Part shown: positions 32,989-41,561 of the stretch, one piece after another
How positions within the stretch are numbered: the stretch's first letter is position 1
Layout of the letters: every line of letters begins with the position of its first letter
Origin: Kitasatospora herbaricolor
GTDB lineage: Bacteria; Actinomycetota; Actinomycetes; Streptomycetales; Streptomycetaceae
Assembly (NCBI RefSeq): GCF_030813695.1
Contig: NZ_JAUSVA010000001.1
Span: 1-64,000 of the forward strand
Length of the DNA: 64,000 nucleotides
Direction of reading: 5' to 3'
The notes under the pieces: generated by a model
The model's input: the letters and a program-made list of their open reading frames with translations, nothing else
Databases searched by the model: none
What the model was told of the DNA's origin: nothing
Program-made: the position numbers and the translations under genes

Positions 32989-33504
32989 ATGTCCCGCACG
33001 CTCACCGGCCGCCGCCAGGCCGAGCACGTCGCCCAGATCACCGGCGCGACGTCGACCTGGGCCTGGGTCGCCGAGGCGTCCGGCCGCGAGCGGACCCGCC
33101 GCGCCACCGTCCGGCGCATCGCCAAGCTGACCGGCACCGAGCCGGTCCGCTGGGACGGCGAGATCAGCGACGCGCACTGGACGGCCGTCCTGTCGGCCGG
33201 CGCCGACGCGCTGCTCGCCCACGCCACCGCCGAGGAGGCCGCCTTCGGCCTGGACCTGGTCGCCGCCGCCGAGGCGATCAACGCCGAGGCCGCCGCCGCG
33301 ACCGACACCGAGCTGGAGCGCACCACCGTGCTGCCTACCGGCCCCAGCCCGGTGCCCGGCCGGCACGTCGCCCAGGCCGCCGCCAACCCCGACCGCACCA
33401 CGTGGGAGCAGGCCGAGGTCGAGACGTGGTCGCCCTGGCGCAACGGCCCGCGGTGGAGCGAGACCCGGCGGGCCCTCTCCGGCCCGCGTCCCGTCCGCGA
33501 CTAG
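32989..33504 (+). CDS. Transfer-cluster protein, function unknown
   Basis: 171 aa with a strong AGGAGG upstream. It is soluble and alpha-helical, with Trp-rich parts (TWAWVAEASGRERTRR; WEQAEVETWSPWRNGPRW) and a long Ala/Glu helix (AAEAINAEAAAATDTELERT). No catalytic motif or family is seen. It opens the segment with the membrane proteins and TraB after a terminator, so it probably has its own promoter in 32827-32988. Confidence 0.6.
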   Translation: MSRTLTGRRQAEHVAQITGATSTWAWVAEASGRERTRRATVRRIAKLTGTEPVRWDGEISDAHWTAVLSAGADALLAHATAEEAAFGLDLVAAAEAINAEAAAATDTELERTTVLPTGPSPVPGRHVAQAAANPDRTTWEQAEVETWSPWRNGPRWSETRRALSGPRPVRD

Positions 33505-33689
33505 CCACCCGACGCACGACCAGCTCCACCTGTCGCCCGCACCCGGGCCCGCCCCGCTGCCCCGTGGCCGCCCTGGCCCTCCGGACACCGACCCACCGCC
33601 TTGGTGGCCGGTCCCCCGGAAGACCAGGGGAACTCCGGGACCCCGGTCCCCTTGTTCCGCTCTGCCTGCCTCGTCCGAAAGGCCGTGAC

Positions 33690-33824
33690 ATGCCGTACGA
33701 CCAGCTGTTCTTCGCCTTCTTCGCCACCTGCACCGCCACGTCCTTCTGGCTGCTGCTGGCGATAGGCGCCGAGACCTACCTCATCCCGCCCTACCTCAAC
33801 CGAATGGAGGCCGCAGATGTCTGA
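33690..33824 (+). CDS. Very small membrane protein
   Basis: 44 aa. One long hydrophobic segment (FFAFFATCTATSFWLLLAIG) and a short tail (YLIPPYLNRMEAADV). A GGAGG near its end may also serve the tiny 13-codon frame (33817-33858) that overlaps it and runs into the next gene by a GTGA. No family known. Confidence 0.5.
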   Translation: MPYDQLFFAFFATCTATSFWLLLAIGAETYLIPPYLNRMEAADV

Positions 33825-33854
33825 CGCTCCGGTCCGCGGATCGGGGGTGACGTC

Positions 33855-34424
33855 GTGACCGTCACCCCCGAGGTCCCGCCCCGCCCCCTGTACGACCCCG
33901 CCGCCCCGGAGCAGTCCGGTGTGGTGGACGACTTCTGGTCCAAGCCGCGAAATGTAGGCCACAGCGAGCTCGCCGACGGCCTGGCGGAACTGGCGCAGGA
34001 GATGCGCCAGGGCCGCCTGGACGCCGCGATCCCGCGCAAGGCCGACGACGCGGACCACCTGATCGATTGGGTGCGCGTGCGGCGGGCCACCGCCCGTCTT
34101 AAGCGCGCGGTCCAGGCCTGGCCGAACACCGCCGCCGCCGGCCTCGCCCTGGCGGGGCCGGCCTGGCTGTGGCGGAGCGGCGTCGAGGACTGCTCGACGA
34201 GCTTCCGGCCGGCCGCCGACGTCGCGGACCCGGGCCTGTGCCTGGGGCTGATCGCGCTCGCCGGGGTGCTGGTTGTCGGCCGGGTGGTGCGGGGCGTGAG
34301 GTTCCTGCGTCCGCTCGTGCGGCTGGCCGCCTGGTCGGTCGTGATCGGCACCCTGTCCTACCAGCCGGCCCGTTCCTGGGCCGTCGCCCTGCTGTCCGCC
34401 ATCACCACGGGGGTTTTCCAGTGA
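33855..34424 (+). CDS. Membrane protein of the transfer cluster (Spd-like)
   Basis: 189 aa from GTG 33855. The N-terminal ~85 residues are soluble (FWSKPRNVGHSELADGLAEL), followed by three hydrophobic helices (AAAGLALAGPAWLW; LCLGLIALAGVLVVGRVV; VRLAAWSVVIGTLSY). Its stop overlaps the start of the next membrane protein. Such proteins sit beside TraB on Streptomyces plasmids, where spread (Spd) proteins move DNA between hyphal compartments; the assignment rests on context. Confidence 0.6.
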   Translation: MTVTPEVPPRPLYDPAAPEQSGVVDDFWSKPRNVGHSELADGLAELAQEMRQGRLDAAIPRKADDADHLIDWVRVRRATARLKRAVQAWPNTAAAGLALAGPAWLWRSGVEDCSTSFRPAADVADPGLCLGLIALAGVLVVGRVVRGVRFLRPLVRLAAWSVVIGTLSYQPARSWAVALLSAITTGVFQ

Positions 34425-34945
34425 GCACGACCGGCATCGAGATCACCCACACCGTCACCCGGGCGGGCAGCGCGATCGGCTTCGCGGTGTTCATCGGCAC
34501 CTGGGCGTTCCTGTTCTTCAAGCACAAGCGGAAGTTCACCGCGCTGAAGAAGAAGAAGTACCTGGTCCCCTACGCCTGGGGCCTGGGCGTGATGGTGCTG
34601 GCCTCCGCCTGCACGGGCGGCCTGCTCGGCCTGGTGTCCGGCTTCACCACCGGCACCGGCAACCAGAGCGGGGTACTGGCCAGCAAGGGCATGGTCGGCG
34701 GCGAAGGAACCGTCGCCGTCGCCCAGCAGGCGCACCTGACGTTCTCCGGCTCCTGGATCGCGCTGATCCTGTTCGGCCTGGCCGTCGCGTTCTGCTGGTT
34801 CGCCAAGAACATGGGCGAGCGCGTCCTGATGGTCTCCGGCGCGTTCTCCGGCGCCACCTGGGGCCTGTCCATCTCCCTCGGCGGCATCGCCGCCTACACG
34901 GGCGTGCCGCTGTCCAACTGGCTCGGCGCCCTGATCATCGGCTGA
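34421..34945 (+). CDS. Four-helix membrane protein of the transfer cluster (Spd-like)
   Basis: 174 aa, GTG 34421 (GTGA overlap with the gene before). Hydrophobic segments near residues 15-32 (GSAIGFAVFIGTWAFLFF), 50-75 (YAWGLGVMVLASACTGGLLG), 110-128 (GSWIALILFGLAVAFCW) and 140-174 (GATWGLSISLGGIAAYTG), with a basic loop FKHKRKFTALKKKKY on the inner side. No enzymatic motif. The gene precedes traB on the same strand, so a role as a membrane partner in DNA transfer is likely. Confidence 0.65.
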   Translation: MSTTGIEITHTVTRAGSAIGFAVFIGTWAFLFFKHKRKFTALKKKKYLVPYAWGLGVMVLASACTGGLLGLVSGFTTGTGNQSGVLASKGMVGGEGTVAVAQQAHLTFSGSWIALILFGLAVAFCWFAKNMGERVLMVSGAFSGATWGLSISLGGIAAYTGVPLSNWLGALIIG

Positions 34946-35103
34946 AGTCCCGGCCCGTGACGGTCGCCCCGGACCCGCCCGCCCTCTGCACCTCGGGGGC
35001 GGGGCCGGTTCCGGGACGGCCACCCCAGACCGGACCCACCAACCATCACCACCCGTACCCGACGTCCGGCATGCCCGGATTCCTGTCCATGGAGGACTGC
35101 ACC

Positions 35104-37488
35104 GTGAGCACCGAAACCGACGCCAAGGCCGGCACCGGCCCGGCGGCCCCGCCCGCCGGCGCCGCCGTACCGAAGCAGCCCACCGCCCCGCCCGACACCG
35201 ACGCCACGACCAGCACGGACGAGAACAAGAAGGACGACGACAAGACCAAGGCGGGCAAGGAGAAGAAGCCGCATCCGGTCGCCCGCTGGGCCGGCGCCCA
35301 GGCCCGGCGCACCGGCGACGGCGCGAAGGGCATCGGCGAGCTGCTCGCCCACTGGGGCAGCACCGCCGACCAGTCCGGCGAGGAACTGCGCAGGCGCATC
35401 GTCGCCGGCCAGCTGGAGGCCTTCACCGAACGCCGCGACGAACTGCGCCAGGCGCTGGTCAGGGAGACGAAGAAGGTCGTACGCATCGAGGAGGAAGCCT
35501 CCGACGGCGGCCTCACCGACGCCCAGCGCGGCCAGCTGACCCTGACCCGCGAGAGCGCCCGGCGCCTGGAGAAGGCCCTGCGCGACATGAACAAGGTCCC
35601 CTTCCGGGCGATACAGCCCACCGAGCGGCAGATCGCCCGCGCCCGCACCTTCGGCCGACTGCGCCGCGGCGCGGTCCTGGTCACCGGATCCATCGCCACC
35701 GTCATGGCCGCCGTCCACGCCCCGCAGATCGCCCTGCTCGCCCTCGCCGCCGGCACCGCGATGGCCTGGCGCACCGGCGCACACCCGCCGCGCCTGACCC
35801 ACCGCCCCATCCCCGACGACCTGCTGCTCCCCGAACTCGACCCGCCCGACAAGCTGCTCACCGGCGAGAAGCCCGGCGAGGCCCCGGCCGACGTCGAGCA
35901 GGGAGTCGAGCTGTTCCCCGGCGACACCGGCAAGCCGTTCCCGATCCGGGACGTCACCGACCCGGCCGTGGCCGTCGAGTGCGTGCGGCGGGCGCTGCTC
36001 GCCGAACGGGTCCCGCTCGCCTACGTCGGCGCCCCTGTCCTGCACCCGTGGGGCTGGGAGACGGTGGTCCGGGTGTCCGACGGCACCTGCGGCGACATCG
36101 GCGAGCGGCTCGGCGGCCTGGAGACGAAGTTCGACGTCGGCGACGGCGACGTGATCCTCCAGCCCAACCGCAAGCGCACCGCCGAGGCCACCCTGCGGGT
36201 GGTCACCGGCGACCTGTTCGGCGCGATGAAGCCCCCGCCCTACCGGGCCCCGCACTCCGTCGACGTCACCACGGCCGGCACGTTCGGCATGAGCGCCGAC
36301 GGACGCGACCTCACGTTCTCCCTCGCCGAGCTGATGGGCGAGGTGATCGCCCGCTCCGGCGGCGGCAAGAGCACGATCATCCGGGCACTGCTCGACTGGA
36401 CCACCGCCGCCCACAACGCGGTCACCGTCTTCCTCGACCCCAGCGGCGACGGGCCGGGGAAGTTCACCGACGCGGTCAAGCTCACCAGCACGAGCCCGAT
36501 CCAGATCGAGTTCGCCCTGCTCTCCCTCTACCGGCTCGCCGCCGGCCGCGCCCGCACCCGCCGCAAGCTCGGCATGGGCGACACCTGGACATGCACCCGC
36601 GAGCATCCGGCGATCTTCGTCTTCGTCGACGAGTTCCCCAAGCTCACCAAGCGCAGCAAGCAGATCATCGCCGAGCTGCAGCTGGTCGGCCGCAAGGAAG
36701 GCGTCTGGCTGATCTTCGCCGCGCAGGGCGCCACAAGTCAGCTGCTCGGCTCCAACATCGCCCAGCAGCCCGCGCTCAAGATCATGGGAGCGTGCCGGGA
36801 CGTCGACACCACCCAAGCTCTCGGCGGCGGCGCGATCGACTGGGGCTACCTTCCGCACCGGCTCCAGCCCAAGTCCGGCGGCAGTCTCAACGACTGCGCC
36901 AAGAGCTACGTGGTCGGCGCGCCGGGTCTGTCCGAGGACCCGATGCTCCACAAGTGGCACTACATCCCCGACGACGAGGGCGGCCGCCGCGCCGCCGAGC
37001 GCCTCGCCGCCGGCCTGGTCGACATCGACCAGGCGTCGATCGACGCCGCCCTCAAGGCACCGAACCCGCCGGGCCTCAAGTTCGCCGACGAGGACGAGTA
37101 CCTCCGCTACGTTCCGTGGCCGGAACTGCTGGCGATGTGCGCCGAGGACGACGACGAGTCCGGCCCGCAGGACACCGGCACGGCGGCGATCCCGCCGATC
37201 CTGGCAAAGATCAGGGCAGCGTTCGAGGCCGCCGGCGACCCGGACTTCCTGTTCACCGATCAGGTCCTGGAGCACCTCGCCACCACCGGCGCCGAGTGGC
37301 GCCAGTGGGACGACCGAGAGCCCGCCGACCGACGCCGCGAGGCCGTGAAGAAGATCGGCCGGGACCTCAAGAAGGCCGGCGTCGAGAACCTCAAGACGGA
37401 CCGCCGCAAGGACCTCGACATGGACAACACGCCCTCCGGCTACTGGCTGCGGGACGTCGAGACGGCCATCACCAGCCTGACCGACTGA
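35104..37488 (+). CDS. traB: TraB-like FtsK/SpoIIIE DNA translocase for conjugation
   Basis: 794 aa from GTG 35104, with GGAGG eight bases upstream; ATG starts further upstream lack a site. A disordered N-terminus (to ~70) and helical part lead to two membrane helices (about 185-225, GAVLVTGSIATVMAAVH...IALLALAAGTAMAW). The motor domain has Walker A ARSGGGKST (near 415) and Walker B FVFVDEF (near 505). A C-terminal helical, basic segment (REAVKKIGRDLKKAGVENLK) could be the winged helix that reads the 8-bp recognition repeats. TraB moves double-stranded plasmid DNA between mycelia. The repeat cluster at 37511-37647 follows directly. Confidence 0.85.
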   Translation: MSTETDAKAGTGPAAPPAGAAVPKQPTAPPDTDATTSTDENKKDDDKTKAGKEKKPHPVARWAGAQARRTGDGAKGIGELLAHWGSTADQSGEELRRRIVAGQLEAFTERRDELRQALVRETKKVVRIEEEASDGGLTDAQRGQLTLTRESARRLEKALRDMNKVPFRAIQPTERQIARARTFGRLRRGAVLVTGSIATVMAAVHAPQIALLALAAGTAMAWRTGAHPPRLTHRPIPDDLLLPELDPPDKLLTGEKPGEAPADVEQGVELFPGDTGKPFPIRDVTDPAVAVECVRRALLAERVPLAYVGAPVLHPWGWETVVRVSDGTCGDIGERLGGLETKFDVGDGDVILQPNRKRTAEATLRVVTGDLFGAMKPPPYRAPHSVDVTTAGTFGMSADGRDLTFSLAELMGEVIARSGGGKSTIIRALLDWTTAAHNAVTVFLDPSGDGPGKFTDAVKLTSTSPIQIEFALLSLYRLAAGRARTRRKLGMGDTWTCTREHPAIFVFVDEFPKLTKRSKQIIAELQLVGRKEGVWLIFAAQGATSQLLGSNIAQQPALKIMGACRDVDTTQALGGGAIDWGYLPHRLQPKSGGSLNDCAKSYVVGAPGLSEDPMLHKWHYIPDDEGGRRAAERLAAGLVDIDQASIDAALKAPNPPGLKFADEDEYLRYVPWPELLAMCAEDDDESGPQDTGTAAIPPILAKIRAAFEAAGDPDFLFTDQVLEHLATTGAEWRQWDDREPADRRREAVKKIGRDLKKAGVENLKTDRRKDLDMDNTPSGYWLRDVETAITSLTD

Positions 37489-37510
37489 CGACACACAGTC
37501 ACCCAGGGGC

Positions 37511-37647
37511 GATCCGCCCTGATCTGTCTGGTGATCCGCCGCCGATCCGCCCGGCATCCGCCCTGATCCGCCGCAGCGGCGGATCAGGGCGGATGCCGGG
37601 CGGATCACCAGACAGATCGTGACCTGCGAAGACGGATCAGGCGGATC
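37511..37647. repeat. GATCCGCC repeat cluster (candidate clt locus)
   Basis: GATCCGCC or its complement occurs seven times: + at 37511, 37533, 37544 and 37565; - at 37578, 37599 and 37640; with one-mismatch copies at 37555, 37588 and 37631. Most fall in a giant hairpin: the right arm 37576-37618 (43 bp) matches the left arm 37521-37574 exactly except for one extra 11-bp repeat unit in the left arm. Streptomyces TraB proteins recognise clustered 8-bp repeats in the clt locus, often just 3' of traB. Confidence 0.8.
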
Positions 37648-37680
37648 AGATCCGAACACCCCCCTCCCAGTCCCGAAAAC

Positions 37681-37705
37681 GGGCCCCGGACGCCCTCCGG
37701 GGCCC
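37681..37705. terminator. Hairpin terminator after traB and clt candidate
   Basis: GGGCCCCGGA (37681-37690) pairs perfectly with TCCGGGGCCC (37696-37705) around CGCCC. It separates the repeat cluster from the gene at 37802. Confidence 0.65.
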
Positions 37706-37801
37706 CTCTCATGCCCCGGTCGCCGAACAGGCCGACCGCGCAGCCCCCTACCCCGCTCAGAAATCACACACCGTCACTACCGCACAGAGCGGAGACCCCC
37801 G

Positions 37802-40114
37802 ATGAGCCCGACCAGGACGACGTCCAACCGGCGCCCCGCAGCGCCCCGCAAGCCCGCCCCGGACAAGCCGTCCACCCCCCGCAAAACGGTCGCCGCCCCC
37901 GAGAGCATCACCGCGGCCCAGACCCCGGCGACCGAGCCGGCCCGGTCAGCAGCCGATCCGATCCTGGCCGACGCCCGCGACCGCGCCGCCGACGTCCTGG
38001 CCCTCGCCGAGGACCAGGCGCTCGCCGTGCTGCACCGCGCAGCCGACAGCGCTGGCCGCGAGCTGGCCACCGCCGGGCAGTGGGCTGAGGAGGCCGAGCA
38101 GCTGCGCGCGCACGCCGCCGCTGAGGCCGAGACCGTCACGCAGCGTGCCGATCGGGCGGTCCGGCAGATCCTCGACCTGGCCAACGACCAGGCCGACCTG
38201 ATCCTCCAGAACGCCCGGGAACAGCGCGAGGAGGCCAACGCTGATGCCCACGCCCAGGTGGACCGGCTGCTGGAGGAGGCCACCGAGCGGGCCGGGGCGC
38301 TGCTGGCCGACGCGGAGCAGCGCGCCGCCGCCGTCCGCACCCGGGCCCAGGAGGAGGCGGACCGGATCCTCGCCGGCGCCGAGCAGCGGGCCCAGGCCGT
38401 TGCGGCCGGAATCACGGAGGCGGCCGAGGTGCAGGCCGCCAAGGTGCTCGGCGAGGCCGAGCGCGAGGCCGGCCGGAGCCGCGGCCGGGCGGCGGCCGAC
38501 TTCGCCGACGTCCAGGACCAGGTCGCCGGGGCCCGCGAGGAGCTGGAGCGCACCCGGGACCGGACCGCCAGCGGCCGTGCCCAGGCCGAGCAGGACCTGA
38601 CGAGTGCGCGGGAGCTCGCCGCGACCGTCCAGCGCGACGCCGCCGCGGCGGCCGGCCGCACCCTGACCGAGGCCGCGGCCGAGGCCGAGGAGATCCGCAG
38701 CCAGGCCGCCGCCACCGCCCGCCGGATCGTCAAGGCGGCCGAGGAGCAGGCCGAGGAGATGCGCCAGGAGGCCGAGGCGACGGCCGGTCGCGTCACCGAG
38801 GCCGCCCGCGCCGAGGCCGACACGGTCCGCGAGAACACCGACGCCGAGACCCGCCGGCTGCTGGAGGAGGCCGAGGCCGAGGCGCAGGAGCTCCGCGAGG
38901 AAGGCGCCCAGCAGGCCGCCGACCTGCGCGAACGCGGCCAGCAGGCCGTGCAGCGGCTGCGCGACGACGCCCAGGGGGCCATCAAGGAGGCCAGGCAGGC
39001 CACCGGCGAGCAGCTGCGCCAGGCCAGCTCCGCCCGGGGCAAGGCCGAGGCCGACGCCCAGCGACTCCTCAACACCGCCCGGCGGGAAGCCGAGCAGGTC
39101 ACCGCCGACGCACTCGCCGAGCTCGCCGAGACCCAGCAGCACGTCGCCGAGCTGCGCACCGAGCAGCAGCAGCTGGAGCAGAAGTGGGCCGACCGGAACA
39201 AGGGCCTGGTCCGCCAGGCCTGGCGCCGGTGGGAGGCCAACATTCCGAAGCTGCTGCCGAAGGTCGCGCTCTGGGCGGGCGTCGCCTACACCGCCGCCGG
39301 TGAGCACCACCTCGCGGTGATGGCCGGCATCGACTCGTGGCTGGCGTGGCTGTTCCCCGTCGCGGTGGACGTGTGGGTGGTCGCCGCCACCCGCGCCCAC
39401 GCCAAGGCCGCCACCGAGGAGGAACGCAAGCGGATCACCTGGGAGGTCGTCACCGCCTTGGTGGTGATGATGGCCTGCCAGATCGCCGCGCTGCTCGCCG
39501 AACTGCACATCTTCGGCGTCGAACCGCATAACGGAGAGTGGCGGGTGAAATGGGGCCTCGCCGTCCCGCTCGCCATGGTGGTCCCGGTGGTCATCTGGCG
39601 CGTGCATGCGCTCATGGGCCACGGTCCCTCCGCTCACGCCGCCCCCGCCGCGCACACGGACGCGAACGCCGCGCCCGCCGAGAGCACCGGCGGCGCACAC
39701 GACGACCACCCCCCGCGCCCGCCGCACGGCGGCCAGCCGCTGCCCACCGCTCACGGCATCCTGCTCCCCGCGCAGGGCACACCCACCGAGCGCTCACATG
39801 AGCGCGAGATCACCGCAGGTCGCGGAACGAATGGCGCTCACCGCGCACTCCCGCCCGCGCACCCGCAGAGCGCCGACGCTCACCCCACCTCGGCACTGAC
39901 CGGCGCCGCGCTCATGTACGCCCGCAAGGCGCTCGTCCGCCCGCTGTACGACGCTCTCGGCCGCCGCCCGCGCGTCGCGGAGATCCACGCCGCGCTCACC
40001 GCCAACGGCCTGCTGAGCGGCGACGAGAAGCAGACGCGCTCGACCTGCCAGCGCGTGCGCGACGCGGTCGAGGACGCCGAGCCCGCGCTCAGGCCCGCCG
40101 TGCGCTCTGCGTAA
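37802..40114 (+). CDS. Coiled-coil protein fused to a DUF2637/SpdB-like membrane domain
   Basis: 770 aa from ATG 37802. Residues about 50-485 form one long coiled coil with repeating A, E, R and Q (RAQEEADRILAGAEQRAQAV; AQELREEGAQQAADLRERGQ), similar in look to DivIVA and Scy polarity proteins of Streptomyces. Three hydrophobic segments follow (about 485-535, 545-573, 584-608; WLAWLFPVAVDVWVVAATRA) in the manner of DUF2637 (SpdB-like) transfer proteins. A His/Pro-rich linker leads to a C-terminal helical domain (residues about 700-765, RRPRVAEIHAALTANGLLSG). Likely a transfer protein that could tether the machinery to a cell pole or septum, an inference. Confidence 0.7.
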   Translation: MSPTRTTSNRRPAAPRKPAPDKPSTPRKTVAAPESITAAQTPATEPARSAADPILADARDRAADVLALAEDQALAVLHRAADSAGRELATAGQWAEEAEQLRAHAAAEAETVTQRADRAVRQILDLANDQADLILQNAREQREEANADAHAQVDRLLEEATERAGALLADAEQRAAAVRTRAQEEADRILAGAEQRAQAVAAGITEAAEVQAAKVLGEAEREAGRSRGRAAADFADVQDQVAGAREELERTRDRTASGRAQAEQDLTSARELAATVQRDAAAAAGRTLTEAAAEAEEIRSQAAATARRIVKAAEEQAEEMRQEAEATAGRVTEAARAEADTVRENTDAETRRLLEEAEAEAQELREEGAQQAADLRERGQQAVQRLRDDAQGAIKEARQATGEQLRQASSARGKAEADAQRLLNTARREAEQVTADALAELAETQQHVAELRTEQQQLEQKWADRNKGLVRQAWRRWEANIPKLLPKVALWAGVAYTAAGEHHLAVMAGIDSWLAWLFPVAVDVWVVAATRAHAKAATEEERKRITWEVVTALVVMMACQIAALLAELHIFGVEPHNGEWRVKWGLAVPLAMVVPVVIWRVHALMGHGPSAHAAPAAHTDANAAPAESTGGAHDDHPPRPPHGGQPLPTAHGILLPAQGTPTERSHEREITAGRGTNGAHRALPPAHPQSADAHPTSALTGAALMYARKALVRPLYDALGRRPRVAEIHAALTANGLLSGDEKQTRSTCQRVRDAVEDAEPALRPAVRSA

Positions 40115-40132
40115 CCGAGCGCCCAACGAAAC

Positions 40133-40165
40133 GGCCTCCGGGATGAAAGAGACACCCCGGAGGCC
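40133..40165. terminator. Hairpin terminator after the coiled-coil gene
   Basis: GGCCTCCGGG (40133-40142) pairs perfectly with CCCGGAGGCC (40156-40165), 19 bp after the stop. Confidence 0.7.
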
Positions 40166-40274
40166 AGAGGCACCCGAAGGCGCCCACGGGGCCGACCTCG
40201 CCGAAGGCCCCGCCCCCATCCTCCCGCACCACCAACCGCACACCGAACCCCGTCCCGGAAGGAACCCACCGCCC

Positions 40275-40511
40275 GTGTTCGCCATCGAGCGTGACGTCCA
40301 GATCGCCGCCCTGCGCGAGGTCCACCACGAACGCAGCCGGACGTTGGCCAACGTCCCGGCCGGCTCCCGCTCCCACGCTCGCCTGCTCGCCGAGTGCGAG
40401 TCGATCAGCGACGAGATCGACCGCCTCAAGCGCTGCATCAACGTCCCGCGCTCCGCCGTCGCGGCTATCCCCGTGATACTCGCCGTCCTGGTCCTCGCCC
40501 TCATCAGCTGA
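40275..40511 (+). CDS. Small tail-anchored membrane protein
   Basis: 78 aa from GTG 40275, with GGAAGGA upstream; an ATG at 40143 lies within the terminator stem and is unlikely. The N-terminal part is a charged helix (FAIERDVQIAALREVHHERS; LLAECESISDEIDRLKRC) and the last 20 residues are hydrophobic (AVAAIPVILAVLVLALIS), a tail-anchor layout. No family. It belongs to the transfer region by position. Confidence 0.55.
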   Translation: MFAIERDVQIAALREVHHERSRTLANVPAGSRSHARLLAECESISDEIDRLKRCINVPRSAVAAIPVILAVLVLALIS

Positions 40512-40635
40512 CCGGCCGACCGGCCCCGCCCCCGGCCCGCACCGCCCGCCCCGCAATCCAGCGAGGCGGGCGGCACGACTTCCGGGGACAGGGACCGGCC
40601 GCCCGGCCGACACACCGCACCGACGAGAGGTACCC

Positions 40636-41139
40636 GTGAACCTCACCTACCACCCCGGGACCGTGGTTGTTCTGGTCGGCGTCTCCGGCGCCGGCAAGTC
40701 CACATTCGCCGCCCGCCGCTGGCCCGCCATCTGGCGCCTGAGCCTGGACGACTACCGCCAGATGGCCACCGACTCCATGGCCGACCAGTCCGCCACCCCG
40801 GTCGCCGCCGAAATCCAGAACCTGCTCCTGGATGCCCGCCTCGCCAGGAACCTCACCACCGTGATCGACAGCACCGCGCTTCTCCCGCACGTACGCGCCG
40901 GCCTGCTGGCCCGCGCCCGCTACTGGCAGCGCCCGGCCGCAGCCGTGCTGTTCAACCTGCCGCTCGACCTGTGCCGGCGCCAGAACAGCTCCCGCGAGCG
41001 CGTCGTGCCCGACCACGTCCTGCGCGAGCAGCACCGCCACCTGCCCACCGCCGAACAACTGCTCGCTGAAGGATTCGCCCACGTCGACCGCATCGCCGCA
41101 GCCTCCCCCGCCTACCTGGAGCCGGCCCACATCCGCTGA
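40636..41139 (+). CDS. P-loop kinase, polynucleotide-kinase-like
   Basis: 167 aa from GTG 40636. Walker A GVSGAGKS (residues 15-22), then WRLSLDDYRQMATDSMADQS (second-strand Asp pair) and TVIDSTALLPHVRAGLLARA, as in AAA_33 kinases and the kinase half of bacterial polynucleotide kinases. A basic RxxxR lid (LCRRQNSSRERVVPDHVLRE) also fits. A role in repairing or marking DNA or RNA ends is possible, but small-molecule kinases share this layout. It starts 124 bp after the preceding gene; the gene at 41157 follows within 18 bp. Confidence 0.75.
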   Translation: MNLTYHPGTVVVLVGVSGAGKSTFAARRWPAIWRLSLDDYRQMATDSMADQSATPVAAEIQNLLLDARLARNLTTVIDSTALLPHVRAGLLARARYWQRPAAAVLFNLPLDLCRRQNSSRERVVPDHVLREQHRHLPTAEQLLAEGFAHVDRIAAASPAYLEPAHIR

Positions 41140-41156
41140 CCGAAGGAGCTGCGAGC

Positions 41157-41561
41157 GTGCGCGCAACCGACCTCGACCCCACCGGCGAACACCACGGCGG
41201 CCTGCCCACCTACCCGTGGCGATTCCACCCCGACCCGGACCTGATGACCCGCCGCCAACTGCGCGCCGTGGGCCTTCGGCCCGGCGGCCAAGAACCGGCC
41301 GCCCAGGTGACCTGGCGAAACGGCCTCCGGTTCGGGTACCTGTTCCGCCGCTCCCTCGCCCTGCCGGTCCGCCCGATGACGGCGGCCCGCTGGCGCGCCC
41401 ACCAGCGGATGATGCTCGCCCGCCGCACGTGCCCGTTGTGCCGCGCCGTCGGCGAGTACTGCATCCCGACCTCGCTCGGCTGCTGCCTGGACTGCGCCGA
41501 CGGCCTCGCCCTGACCGAGCTGGAGCAGCTGCTGACCCTCGCCCGCACCACTGCGGCCTGA
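41157..41561 (+). CDS. RRQL-motif zinc-binding plasmid protein
   Basis: 134 aa from GTG 41157. The N-terminal half has MTRRQLRAVGLRPGGQEPAA, a conserved-looking motif of Streptomyces plasmid proteins, and basic RNGLRFGYLFRR. The C-terminal part holds CPLC...C...CCLDC, a likely zinc ribbon. Probably a nucleic-acid-binding accessory protein of plasmid transfer or maintenance; no reaction can be assigned. It directly follows the kinase gene, with GAAGGAG near 41140. Confidence 0.65.
   Translation: MRATDLDPTGEHHGGLPTYPWRFHPDPDLMTRRQLRAVGLRPGGQEPAAQVTWRNGLRFGYLFRRSLALPVRPMTAARWRAHQRMMLARRTCPLCRAVGEYCIPTSLGCCLDCADGLALTELEQLLTLARTTAA

Noticed and set aside
34894..37767. 957-codon - strand frame
   Set aside because: Antisense to traB, which has intact Walker motifs; it also runs through the clt candidate and is compositionally biased.
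37777..39754. Two long - strand frames over the coiled-coil gene
   Set aside because: Serine/alanine- or glycine/leucine-biased shadows of the repetitive coiled-coil codons.
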